Source: JACTMI01 sp964618415 | GTDB taxonomy: Bacteria; Acidobacteriota; Thermoanaerobaculia; Multivoradales; JAGPDF01 | DNA length: 64,000 nt | Direction: 5' to 3' | Assembly: GCA_964618415.1 (NCBI GenBank) | Contig: CAZUAT010000001.1 | Coordinates: 79,188-143,187, forward strand | In this document: positions 28,171 to 35,641 of the stretch, one piece after another | Numbering within the stretch: position 1 is the first letter of the stretch | Layout: each line of letters starts with the position of its first letter | The notes under the pieces: generated by a model | What the model saw: only the letters and a program-made list of their open reading frames with translations | What the model was told of the DNA's origin: nothing | The model's database searches: none | Translations under genes and position numbers: made by a program

Positions 28171-28190
28171 TTTGTGAAAGTTTTCACGAA
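28171..28190. promoter_or_regulatory. CRP/FNR-family-like palindrome upstream of actA
   Basis: TGTGA-AAGTTT-TCACG at 28173-28188 matches the CRP consensus TGTGA-N6-TCACA with one mismatch; the inner GTGAAA/TTTCAC arms are perfect and outer TT/AA flanks continue the symmetry. It is a rare AT-rich patch in this GC-rich sequence, and it lies just upstream of the candidate -35 of the respiratory operon, with the centre about 51 bases before the predicted start. It is also about 110 bases upstream of the divergent esterase gene. Confidence 0.5.
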
Positions 28191-28292
28191 CCGGGAGGCA
28201 ACGTCAAGTCAACGAAGACTGCGCACACACAACGGCCGCCCGGCTCGCGTCTCGGCTAGGATCGCCCGTCGCCGACAAGCGGGAGAGCGCGC

Positions 28293-29039
28293 ATGAAGAA
28301 GCATCTCGAAAGAGTCGCCAGCCCGCAGCTCGGGCGGGCCGTCAGTCTCTGGTCCTACGGCCACTGGGGTCAGCCGCTGCTGGTCTTTCCCACCGCCGCT
28401 GGCTTCGCGCACGAATGGGAGGCGCAGGGCATGGTGGAAGCGCTGGCGCCGCTGCTCGAAGCGGGGCGGCTCAAGCTCTACTGCCCGGAGTCCAACGTCG
28501 CCGAGGCCTGGACCCGCAAGGAGGGCGACGCGGCCGGCCGGATCCAGCGCCACGTCGCCTACGAGCGGTGGGTCGTCGAGACGCTGGTCCCGAAGATTCG
28601 CGAGGACTGCCAGTCGTCCGCGCTGCCACTCGCCGTGGCCGGCGCTTCACTGGGCGCCTTCTACGCCGCCAACTTCGCCCTGAAGTACCCGGAGATCTTC
28701 CGCTGGGCGCTGTGCATGAGCGGGCGCTACGCGATGACGCACTTCACCGATGGCTTCTCCAACGGCGACGTTTACTTCAACAACCCGCTGGCGTACGTCT
28801 CCAATCTCGCGGGCGAGCCCCTGGAGCGGATCCGCCGCCACACCCACCTGGTCCTGGTCTGCGGGCAGGGCAAGTGGGAAGAAGGGTGCATCGAGGAGAC
28901 CCGGGCCCTCGGCGCCCTGTGCGCGGCGCGCCAGATTCCGCACGAGCTCGACATCTGGGGTGCCGACGTCTCCCACGACTGGGACTGGTGGGCCCGCCAG
29001 GCCCGCTACCACCTGACCCGCCGCTTCGGGCGCGGCTGA
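28293..29039 (+). CDS. Alpha/beta-hydrolase, putative esterase
   Basis: 248 residues. The nucleophile elbow is GASLG with Ser119 (AGASLGAFYAANFALKYP), the likely catalytic His is H228 (VSHDWDWW), and QPLLVFPTAAGFAHEWE near the N-terminus gives the oxyanion region. The layout fits the esterase-D/antigen-85-like family of small cytoplasmic acyl esterases. No signal peptide is seen. A GGGAGAG site precedes the ATG. Substrate unknown. Confidence 0.85.
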   Translation: MKKHLERVASPQLGRAVSLWSYGHWGQPLLVFPTAAGFAHEWEAQGMVEALAPLLEAGRLKLYCPESNVAEAWTRKEGDAAGRIQRHVAYERWVVETLVPKIREDCQSSALPLAVAGASLGAFYAANFALKYPEIFRWALCMSGRYAMTHFTDGFSNGDVYFNNPLAYVSNLAGEPLERIRRHTHLVLVCGQGKWEEGCIEETRALGALCAARQIPHELDIWGADVSHDWDWWARQARYHLTRRFGRG

Positions 29040-29052
29040 CCGGCAAGCAGGC

Positions 29053-29994
29053 TCAGCGCAGGCGGCGGCTCAACGCCAGGCGCAGATGCACCAGCGACTC
29101 GTCGCTGCGAGCGCGGCCCGGCCGTTCGATCGAAAGCGGCACCCAGGCGAGATCGCCGGCCAGACTCCAGCCAGCAGGCCAGCGGCGCATCAGACCGGCG
29201 CGCACCGCCCATTCGGTCCCCGCGTACTCGAGCCGGACCCGGTCCCGGATTCCGGCGTAGAGCGCATCGACCTGAAAGGCGCTATCCAGGCGACGCACCG
29301 CCACCGTCGCGGTCCACTCGAGCGGGTGCCCCACGCGCGGCGCCCAGGCGGTCCCGACCTCGGCGCTGACAGTCGTCAGCTCCAGCCGGTCGCTGGAGGC
29401 GCGCTCGCAATCCATCGGGTTGGTGACCGGGTCCGGACGGCCGGCGATATCGCCCGGGCAGGTGAAATCTCCGTCCACGTGCCCGCGCTGGACGCCGATC
29501 CGCCAGCCGTGCCGCCAGTGACCCTGTTCCCGCAGTGCCCCGGCCAGCGCCAGCGAGGGCAGATCGGCCCGCACGCTGTCCACCTCCACCGGCGGCAGCC
29601 AGTCGACCTCGAGCGCCAGCCGAGCCGGCAGGCCGATCCGGATCCACGGGCGGGCGTAGGCGCCGACGCGGTCGATCTCCTCGACCTTGGTGCCATCGAA
29701 CCCCACCCGCCGGTCGGCCGCCGACAACTTTGGCAGCCAGCCGGCATCGACGCCCAGCTCCAAGGCGCCCGGGGTCAGCTCGCTCGGCGGCCCGAATCCG
29801 CCCGGGGCGAGCGCCCCCGCAAACCAGCGCATCGCCCAGGCCTCGGGCCGCTCGCGATCCAACCGCTCGACGCCGTCGAGCTGGAGCTGTCCGGCGACCG
29901 GGGCCGCAGTCAGCGTCGCGAGCGCCCAGACGACGACCGTCGCGGCCACGGTCGGCCGGCCAGACCAGCCGCGAAAGGTCGCCGGACGCGCCAT
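29053..29994 (-). CDS. Predicted secreted/outer-membrane beta-rich protein
   Basis: 313 residues, not recognised as a named family. A signal peptide (hydrophobic VVVWALATLTAAPVAG, cleavage near AGQ) is followed by alternating hydrophobic strands with aromatic girdle patterns (RLALEVDWLPP, WRIGVQRGHV, LEWTATVAVRRL, WAVRAGLMRRWPAGWSLAGDLAWVPLS) and a final strand ending LRLALSRRLR, consistent with an outer-membrane barrel. Its ATG overlaps the cupredoxin gene stop (TGATG), so the two are co-translated. Role unknown; it could be an outer-membrane partner for the cupredoxin. Confidence 0.6.
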   Translation of the reverse strand: MARPATFRGWSGRPTVAATVVVWALATLTAAPVAGQLQLDGVERLDRERPEAWAMRWFAGALAPGGFGPPSELTPGALELGVDAGWLPKLSAADRRVGFDGTKVEEIDRVGAYARPWIRIGLPARLALEVDWLPPVEVDSVRADLPSLALAGALREQGHWRHGWRIGVQRGHVDGDFTCPGDIAGRPDPVTNPMDCERASSDRLELTTVSAEVGTAWAPRVGHPLEWTATVAVRRLDSAFQVDALYAGIRDRVRLEYAGTEWAVRAGLMRRWPAGWSLAGDLAWVPLSIERPGRARSDESLVHLRLALSRRLR

Positions 29995-30545
29995 CAGTAG
30001 CCTGGCGGCGCCGGCGGCGCCGATTCGCCGACCCGGACCGACCCCTGCATCTGGCAGCAGCCCTGGTGGGAGCTGCAGCGGTACTGGAACAACGTCCCCT
30101 CCTCGTCGGCCGGGAACACGCGCTCGAACGCGTCCCCCGCCTGACGGAAGGCGAAGCCGCTGTCGAACGCTCCGCCTTCGTCCGTGACGGTATGGCCGGG
30201 CTCTCGGCCGGTAAACACCCAGCGCACGGTCTGCCCTGGCTGGACCACGATCGAGCGGGGACTGAAGAAGCTGTCATCGACCTCTACGGTGACCACGTCG
30301 GCTGGCGGCGGGGGTGGCGGCGGGGGCGGCGGGGGGGTCGTCGGCGTGCTCCCTCCGCCGCCTCCTCCGCCGCCGCAGGCGGCAAACGACAGCGCCGCAG
30401 CGAACGCCAGGGCGGCCAGGAGGCCGGGCAGGGCGGCCGCAAGCCGGTGCCACCAGCGTGGACCACCGGGACGGCGAACGAACGAGCGAACCCGGGCTTC
30501 CGGATTCAGGGCTTCGGGGTTCGGGCTTTCTGGGTTCGGAGACAC
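29994..30545 (-). CDS. Cupredoxin-domain lipoprotein
   Basis: 183 residues: basic N-terminus, hydrophobic stretch, lipobox FAAC (C57), a run of eight glycines, a short linker and eleven prolines, then a plastocyanin-like domain. Type-1 copper ligands fit H118 (PGHTV), C157, H160 and M166 in YRCSSHQGCCQM. It should be a membrane-tethered electron carrier or copper-binding sensor in the periplasm. The C-to-H spacing is normal but H-to-M is one residue longer than in plastocyanin, and two extra cysteines sit in this loop. GTG at 30545 is chosen for its GGGAGG site. Confidence 0.82.
   Translation of the reverse strand: MSPNPESPNPEALNPEARVRSFVRRPGGPRWWHRLAAALPGLLAALAFAAALSFAACGGGGGGGGSTPTTPPPPPPPPPPPADVVTVEVDDSFFSPRSIVVQPGQTVRWVFTGREPGHTVTDEGGAFDSGFAFRQAGDAFERVFPADEEGTLFQYRCSSHQGCCQMQGSVRVGESAPPAPPGY
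30303..30374. repeat. Low-complexity poly-Gly / poly-Pro coding tract
   Basis: Codons for eight glycines (30351-30374) and eleven prolines (30303-30335) lie close together. In the mRNA a G-rich stretch is followed 15 bases later by a C-rich stretch, so the two can pair into a very stable hairpin. This is the most repetitive sequence seen in the window. Confidence 0.8.
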
Positions 30546-30550
30546 GCGCA

Positions 30551-30556
30551 CCTCCC
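30551..30556 (-). promoter_or_regulatory. Ribosome binding site for the cupredoxin gene
   Basis: GGGAGG five bases before the GTG at 30545, favouring this start over the GTG at 30551 and over the much longer frame, which runs antisense through the sigma factor gene. Confidence 0.65.
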
Positions 30557-30573
30557 GGGTCTGGACTCCGGTC

Positions 30574-30632
30574 AGTCCGACCGCACCCCCCCGCGGTTCA
30601 CCCGGTGAACGGATTGAACCTCGGGCCGCGTG
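30574..30632. promoter_or_regulatory. Divergent ECF-type promoter pair with 15-bp palindrome
   Basis: A perfect palindrome GTTCACC-C-GGTGAAC lies at 30596-30610 between the cupredoxin and sigma genes. It places GTGAAC, an ECF-like -35, on each strand. Sixteen bases beyond GAAC come CGCGTG on the plus strand (30627-30632) and CGGACT on the minus strand (30574-30579) as possible -10 elements. The implied starts suit the chosen translation starts at 30666 and 30545. Confidence 0.5.
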
Positions 30633-30665
30633 CAGCGCACTCAGTGCCGGGAGATACTCGACACC

Positions 30666-31226
30666 GTGCCGCCCACCGACTCGGAGCTGCTGCGCCGGAT
30701 CGCCTCCGGCGACACCGCCGCGTTCGAACAGCTGTACGCCGCCTATGCGTCGCGGCTGCTCGCCTTCGCGCTGCGCATCACGCGCTCGCCCGATCTGGTC
30801 GACGAAGTGGTCAACGACACTCTGGTGGCCGTCTGGCGCTCGGCGGGCCGCTTCGAAGAGCGCTCCGCGGCCTCCACCTGGATTTTCGGCATCGCCTATC
30901 GCAAGGCACTGCACGCTCTGGCGGCGCGCCGCCGTCACCCGACCGCAGCCGAAGCGCCGGACACCCGCCCGGACACCTCACCGGCGATCGACGTGCGTCT
31001 GGAGCGCCGCGAGTCCCTGGCCACGGTCGGGCGCGCACTCGGCGAACTGCCGGTCGACCAGCGGGCAGTGATCGAGCTCGCCTTCGTGCAGGGGCTGTCC
31101 TACGCCGAGGTCGCCGAGATCGTCGACTGCCCGGTCAACACGGTGAAGACCCGGATGTTCCATGCTCGGCGGAAGCTGCGCGCCGCTCTCGACCGCGCCG
31201 GCCTCGCCCGGCCACACTCGGCCTGA
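30666..31226 (+). CDS. ECF sigma factor
   Basis: 186 residues (from the GTG at 30666; an in-frame GTG at 30630 would add 12). Region 2 reads AYASRLLAFALRITRSPDLVDEVVNDTLVAVWR and region 4 GLSYAEVAEIVDCPVNTVKTRMFHARRKLR, with WIFGIAYRKALHALAAR in between, typical of ECF sigma factors controlled by zf-HC2 anti-sigma proteins. It should direct RNA polymerase to its own operon and the divergent cupredoxin pair. It is followed by the anti-sigma gene with an 17-base gap. Confidence 0.92.
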   Translation: MPPTDSELLRRIASGDTAAFEQLYAAYASRLLAFALRITRSPDLVDEVVNDTLVAVWRSAGRFEERSAASTWIFGIAYRKALHALAARRRHPTAAEAPDTRPDTSPAIDVRLERRESLATVGRALGELPVDQRAVIELAFVQGLSYAEVAEIVDCPVNTVKTRMFHARRKLRAALDRAGLARPHSA

Positions 31227-31243
31227 CGGCCGCCGTGTCGACG

Positions 31244-31927
31244 ATGACGATGCCCCACCAGCGATGCCTCGAGCTGCTGCCCTGGCTGATCAACGGCTCC
31301 CTCGACCCGACCGAGGCGCGAGCCGTCGAGGACCACCTCGCGGACTGCCCGAGCTGCCGCGCCGAGTACGAAGACTGCCAGGGCCTGGCGGAGCGGGTTG
31401 CCGCCGAGGCGTCCGGGGCGCCGGTCGTGCACCCGGCGCGTCTCGATCGCCTGCTGGCGCGCCTGGGCGCCGACGAAACCGAGCTGCCCCCCTATCGTCG
31501 GCGGCGACCCCGGCGCGAGGCGATCCGCACCGCTTTCCGGCGGACACCGATCTCCGTTCGCTGGCTGCTCGCCGGGCAGCTGGCCGCACTCGTGCTCGCG
31601 CTGGTCGCACTCGGGATCGGGCGCCCTGCCCCCTCGCCGCCCGCCGAATTCCGGACTCTGGCCACGACGTCGCAGAGCGGGTCGGGCGAGGGCCGCTACG
31701 TGCGGGTCGTGTTCGCGCCCGAGACGAGCGAGGCGGAGCTGCGCTCCCTGCTGGTCGGACTGCGTGCCGAGCTGGTGGGCGGCCCTTCCCCCGGCGGGGT
31801 CTACACCCTCGCGCTCCCGGCGGCGCCCCACGACGGCCCGCAGGACGCTGAGCTCGGCCTGCTGCGCGCCCACCCGCGGGTGCGCTTCGCCGAGGCCGGC
31901 GCCGCGATCGATGCCCGGCACGACTGA
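31244..31927 (+). CDS. Transmembrane anti-sigma factor with propeptide-like periplasmic domain
   Basis: 227 residues. The cytoplasmic zf-HC2 domain has H31-x3-C35-x2-C38 (HLADCPSC) plus C8; one helix spans about 107-126; the remaining 100 residues are periplasmic. Residues 152-218 (VRVVFAPETSEAELRSLLVGLRAELVGG... GVYTLALP... LLRAHPRVRFAEAG) have the beta-alpha-beta / beta-alpha-beta pattern and closing phrase of subtilase propeptides (I9-like). The next gene is a subtilase, overlapping by 17 bases. Inference: this domain may bind or be cut by the protease to release the sigma factor. GTG 31235 and ATG 31250 are alternative starts. Confidence 0.83.
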   Translation: MTMPHQRCLELLPWLINGSLDPTEARAVEDHLADCPSCRAEYEDCQGLAERVAAEASGAPVVHPARLDRLLARLGADETELPPYRRRRPRREAIRTAFRRTPISVRWLLAGQLAALVLALVALGIGRPAPSPPAEFRTLATTSQSGSGEGRYVRVVFAPETSEAELRSLLVGLRAELVGGPSPGGVYTLALPAAPHDGPQDAELGLLRAHPRVRFAEAGAAIDARHD

Positions 31928-33170
31928 TTCGGCGCGCCGGCGGCGCGCCTGGTGGTGCGGGCTGCTGCTGGCAGTCGCCGGGGTCGCCGGCGCCGCCGAC
32001 CGACCGATCGCCATCGCTCCGGAACGCCTGGTCCTGGCGACTTTCCGGTTCACCCAGCCCGGCTACTGGCGCCGGCTCGTCGACCAGATCGGCGAACGCT
32101 ACCGGGTCGAAGCCAGCTACGCATGGACGATGCGCTCGCTCGGCGAGACCTGCGTCGTCTTCCGCCTCGAGCCCGGGACCGACCCGGCACCGGTCGTCGC
32201 GGCGCTGCGCGCCGATCGCCGCGTCGGCCTGGCCACCCAGTCCCACAACTTCCGCACACTCGGCGACCGCCGCGCCGCCGCCGAGCCGGCCTGGGACGAC
32301 ACCTACGCCGCCCTGCAGGTCAACCTGAGCGCTATCGGCCTCGAGCAGGCGCACCGGCGCGCGACCGGCCGCGGCGTCCACGTCGCGGTCGTCGATACCG
32401 GCGCCGACTTCGAGCACCCCGAGCTGGCCGGCCGCCTGATCGAGAAGCGCGACTTCGTCGATCTCGACCTCGGCGCGTTCGCCACCGATGTCCACGGCAC
32501 CGCGATCGCCGGGGTCATCGCGGCTACTGCCAACAACGGGCTCGGCATGGTCGGCGTCGCCCCAGAGGTCGACCTGTCGGTCCTCAAGGGATGCTGGCCC
32601 GACCCGCCCGGCGCTTCGACATCGACGTGCAACAGCTACACGCTGGCACGGGCGATCGACCACGCAATCGCAACCGGGGCCCGGGTGCTCAACCTGAGCC
32701 TGACCGGGCCCGAGGACCCGCTGCTGACCCGTCTGCTGATGCGGGCCGATGCGGCCGGAGTGCTGGTCGTGGCGGCGACCGACGACGAGGAGGCACGGCT
32801 GACGTTTCCGGCCTCCCTGCCGTCGGTACTCGCCGTGCGCTCGGCGGAGGGCGGCCATGCAGGGGACGCTGCCGACGCGCTGGCCGCACCGGGCGCCGAC
32901 ATCCTCTCCACCCGCCCGGGTGGCGGGTACGACTTCTTTACCGGGAGTTCGTTCGCTGCCGCGCAGGTCAGCGGCGTCGCAGCCCTGCTGATCCAGCGCG
33001 AACCGTCGCTGTCGCCCAGCGAGCTGCGGCACCGGCTGTCGGCCGTGCGGCGGCTCGACGCGTGCGCCGCGCTGACGCCGGTCGATGCTGCGACCGACTG
33101 CGCGCGCGCCGACGGGCCGCCCGCTACTCCCAGCGCAGCGCTTCGATCGGCGGCAGGCGCGACGCCTTGA
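31911..33170 (+). CDS. Subtilisin-like (S8) serine protease
   Basis: 419 residues: signal peptide (about 12-29), propeptide-like region (about 40-115, ending ALRADRRVGLAT), and S8 catalytic domain with Asp162 (VAVVDTGADFEHP), His195 (DVHGTAIAG) and Ser347 (TGSSFAAAQVSG). The position of the oxyanion-hole asparagine (usually AAAGN) reads AATDD, putting Asp292 there, as in the convertase PC2. Its ATG at 31911 lies inside the anti-sigma gene. It is probably exported and could act on the periplasmic domain of the anti-sigma factor. The C-terminus overlaps the convergent permease gene by 47 bases. Confidence 0.9.
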   Translation: MPGTTDSARRRRAWWCGLLLAVAGVAGAADRPIAIAPERLVLATFRFTQPGYWRRLVDQIGERYRVEASYAWTMRSLGETCVVFRLEPGTDPAPVVAALRADRRVGLATQSHNFRTLGDRRAAAEPAWDDTYAALQVNLSAIGLEQAHRRATGRGVHVAVVDTGADFEHPELAGRLIEKRDFVDLDLGAFATDVHGTAIAGVIAATANNGLGMVGVAPEVDLSVLKGCWPDPPGASTSTCNSYTLARAIDHAIATGARVLNLSLTGPEDPLLTRLLMRADAAGVLVVAATDDEEARLTFPASLPSVLAVRSAEGGHAGDAADALAAPGADILSTRPGGGYDFFTGSSFAAAQVSGVAALLIQREPSLSPSELRHRLSAVRRLDACAALTPVDAATDCARADGPPATPSAALRSAAGATP

Positions 33171-34377
33171 GCGCCGGCCAGGTGCCGAAGACCAACCCCA
33201 CGAGGGTGCAGAAGCCCAGGCCGTAGACGACCCACTGCGTCGGGACGTGCGCGGCGAAGTCCGTGAACAGGGTCACCACGTTGCCGAGCGCGAATCCCAC
33301 CGCGACACCGATCAGCCCGCCGAGATTGCACAGCAGCACGGCTTCGAGGAGAAACTGAGTCAGCACCCACCGCCGACGCGCGCCGAGTGCCTTGCGCACA
33401 CCGATCTCGCGGGTGCGCTCGGTCACCGAGACCAGCATGATGTTCATGATGCCGATCCCCGCCACCAGGAGGGCAATGATCCCGATCACGAACGCCCCCG
33501 CCTTCACCCCGGCAGTCGCCCGATTGAACGACCGGATCTGGCTGTCGTTGGTGAACAGGTCGAAGTCGTCCTCCTCGCCCGGCCGCACCCCGCGCTCGAC
33601 TCGCAACACGGCCCGTGTCTCCTCGACCGCCTCCTCGAGCAGCTCCGGGGTGCGCGCCCGCACGGTGATGTTGACCGACCGCTCTCGGTTTCCGTCCTCT
33701 GCCGTGAGCCCGTAGCGATCGATCCAGGTGGTGACCGGTATCAGGACGTAGTTGTCGTAGCCACCGCCGAAGGAAGACCTCTTCTCCTCGAAAACGCCCA
33801 CAACGGTATAGCGGTGTCCGTCGAGACGGAACTCCTGGTCGATCGGATCGACGAACGGAAACAGCTGCTCGGCGAGCGCGTAGCCGATCACCGCCACCTT
33901 GCGCCGGACGCGCAGATCTTCGTCGGTCAGGTTGCGACCTTCGCCGATCAGATGGGTGTTGTTCGGCGCGTACTGCGCGTCACCGCCCACGACGGACAGC
34001 CGGGGCTCGGTCGACTCCGAGCCCGCGCGCGCGACCGAGCCGAAGCGCCAGAGCTCCGAACCGACGAGATCGACCGACTGGACCTTCTCCCGGATTGCAT
34101 CCGCCTGCGCGACGGTGAGCGGATTGCGGGCCTGGATCTTCCGCCAGTCCCGGTCGCCCGGTCCGAAGCCGCCCGCCGGCCACTTCTGAACCTGAAAGGT
34201 CTGCGAACCCAGCACCGAGAGCTGCTGCTCGATCTCGGTCTGCACGACCGAGATTCCGGTCATCACCGCGATGATCGACGCCACACCGGCAACGATGCCG
34301 ACCAGCGTCAGAATCGAGCGGAGCTTGTTGGCCCGGATGGCCTCGAGGGCCATCGGCAAGGTCTCTGAGATTCGCAT
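33124..34377 (-). CDS. MacB-like ABC transporter permease
   Basis: 417 residues: one N-terminal membrane helix (LRSILTLVGIVAGVASIIAVM), a large periplasmic MacB_PCD domain (about 45-275), then three C-terminal helices of the FtsX domain with GIMNIMLVSVTERTREIGVRKALGARR. It is a mechanotransmission-type permease of the MacB/LolCE family, which moves substrates in the periplasm rather than across the inner membrane. Paired with a second permease and one ATPase just upstream. ATG at 34377; its stop lies under the end of the convergent subtilase gene. Confidence 0.9.
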   Translation of the reverse strand: MRISETLPMALEAIRANKLRSILTLVGIVAGVASIIAVMTGISVVQTEIEQQLSVLGSQTFQVQKWPAGGFGPGDRDWRKIQARNPLTVAQADAIREKVQSVDLVGSELWRFGSVARAGSESTEPRLSVVGGDAQYAPNNTHLIGEGRNLTDEDLRVRRKVAVIGYALAEQLFPFVDPIDQEFRLDGHRYTVVGVFEEKRSSFGGGYDNYVLIPVTTWIDRYGLTAEDGNRERSVNITVRARTPELLEEAVEETRAVLRVERGVRPGEEDDFDLFTNDSQIRSFNRATAGVKAGAFVIGIIALLVAGIGIMNIMLVSVTERTREIGVRKALGARRRWVLTQFLLEAVLLCNLGGLIGVAVGFALGNVVTLFTDFAAHVPTQWVVYGLGFCTLVGLVFGTWPALKASRLPPIEALRWE

Positions 34378-34394
34378 GGCAGCTCCCCGTCTCG

Positions 34395-35633
34395 TCACTC
34401 GTACCGCAGAGCATCGATCGGATCGAGGCGCGATGCCCGCCAGGCGGGCACGATCCCGGATACGACCCCGACCGCCAGCGACACGGTCACCGCCACCATC
34501 ACGATGCCGGGCGACACGCTGGCGGGCATGAGCACGCGGTCGATGAGAGCGGCCACCCCGATCGCCAGCGCCATGCCCACCAGCCCGCCGATCATGCAGA
34601 TCGCAGCCGACTCGAGCAGAAACTGCGCCAGGATCGCCGATCGGCGCGCGCCGATCGCCTTGCGTACGCCGATCTCGCGAGTCCGCTCGGTGACCGACAC
34701 GAACATGATGTTCATCACGCCGACTCCCCCCACGAAGAGCGAGATGCCGGTGATCGTGATGCCGATCAACAGCACCACGCCCATGACACTGTTGAACATC
34801 TGCACCAGCGAATCCATCTTGTTGAGCGAGAAGTTGTCGCGCTCCGCGGGCTCGAGGCGCCGGATCTTGCGCATCTCGCCGATCACCTCGAACTCGAACT
34901 CGTCGAGCGGCACAGCGGCCGGAGCCTTGACGGCGATGTCGATGTTGCGCTGCTGGCCGCCGAAGGCGCGCATGAACGTGGTGATCGGCACGAACACGCG
35001 GGAATCGAGGTCGGCGCCGCCGAAGAACCCGGCTCCGCCCTGCTTCTCCATCACGCCGACGACCCGGAACGCGTGCCGCCCGATGCGGATCGACTTGTTG
35101 AGGGGGTCGACGTTGTCGAAGAGCCGTTCGGCGATGTCGGCTCCGATCACCGCCACGGCGCGCCGCGCGCGCACGTCGGAGGCGGTGAGGAAGCGACCGA
35201 ACTCCGGGACCGCGCTCGAAACGAGCATCTGCTTGTCGGTGGTGCCCAGAATGTCGATGTTGTCGAGCGTGCGCGAGGAGTACTTGAGCGGCCGCTCGGT
35301 GTGAGTGCTCGGGTTGACCGCCAGGGCAGCGTCCAGCTGCCGCTCCAGACGCTCGGCGTCGCGCAGCGAAACGGGTGGTCGGTTGCGGAACTCGAAGAAA
35401 TTGCCGCGAATGATCCACGGCATGCGCGACACGTACACGACGTCCGTTCCCAGCGCCGAGACGCTTTCGCGAAACGAGTTGCCGAGCCCGTTGACCGCCG
35501 TCATCGTCGTCACCACACCGAGCACCCCGATGATGATCCCGAGCGTGGTGAGGACGCCGCGCGCGGTGTTGGCGCGCAGCGAGCCGAAGGCGATACGCAG
35601 CGCCTCGACGAATTCCTGACGGTTGAGTCCCAT
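34395..35633 (-). CDS. MacB-like ABC transporter permease (paralogue)
   Basis: 412 residues with the same plan as the downstream permease: N-terminal helix (ARGVLTTLGIIIGVLGVVT), MacB_PCD periplasmic domain, and FtsX C-terminus with GVMNIMFVSVTERTREIGVRKAIGARR. The two permeases are clear paralogues and likely form a heterodimer served by the single ATPase gene 8 bases upstream. Substrate unknown; antibiotic, siderophore, peptide or lipoprotein transport are known in the family. Confidence 0.9.
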   Translation of the reverse strand: MGLNRQEFVEALRIAFGSLRANTARGVLTTLGIIIGVLGVVTTMTAVNGLGNSFRESVSALGTDVVYVSRMPWIIRGNFFEFRNRPPVSLRDAERLERQLDAALAVNPSTHTERPLKYSSRTLDNIDILGTTDKQMLVSSAVPEFGRFLTASDVRARRAVAVIGADIAERLFDNVDPLNKSIRIGRHAFRVVGVMEKQGGAGFFGGADLDSRVFVPITTFMRAFGGQQRNIDIAVKAPAAVPLDEFEFEVIGEMRKIRRLEPAERDNFSLNKMDSLVQMFNSVMGVVLLIGITITGISLFVGGVGVMNIMFVSVTERTREIGVRKAIGARRSAILAQFLLESAAICMIGGLVGMALAIGVAALIDRVLMPASVSPGIVMVAVTVSLAVGVVSGIVPAWRASRLDPIDALRYE

Positions 35634-35641
35634 GGCCGGCC

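Noticed and set aside
31290..33032. A 580-codon minus-strand frame opposite the anti-sigma and subtilase genes
   Set aside because: The plus-strand genes have catalytic triad, zinc motif and coupled starts; the shadow has none.
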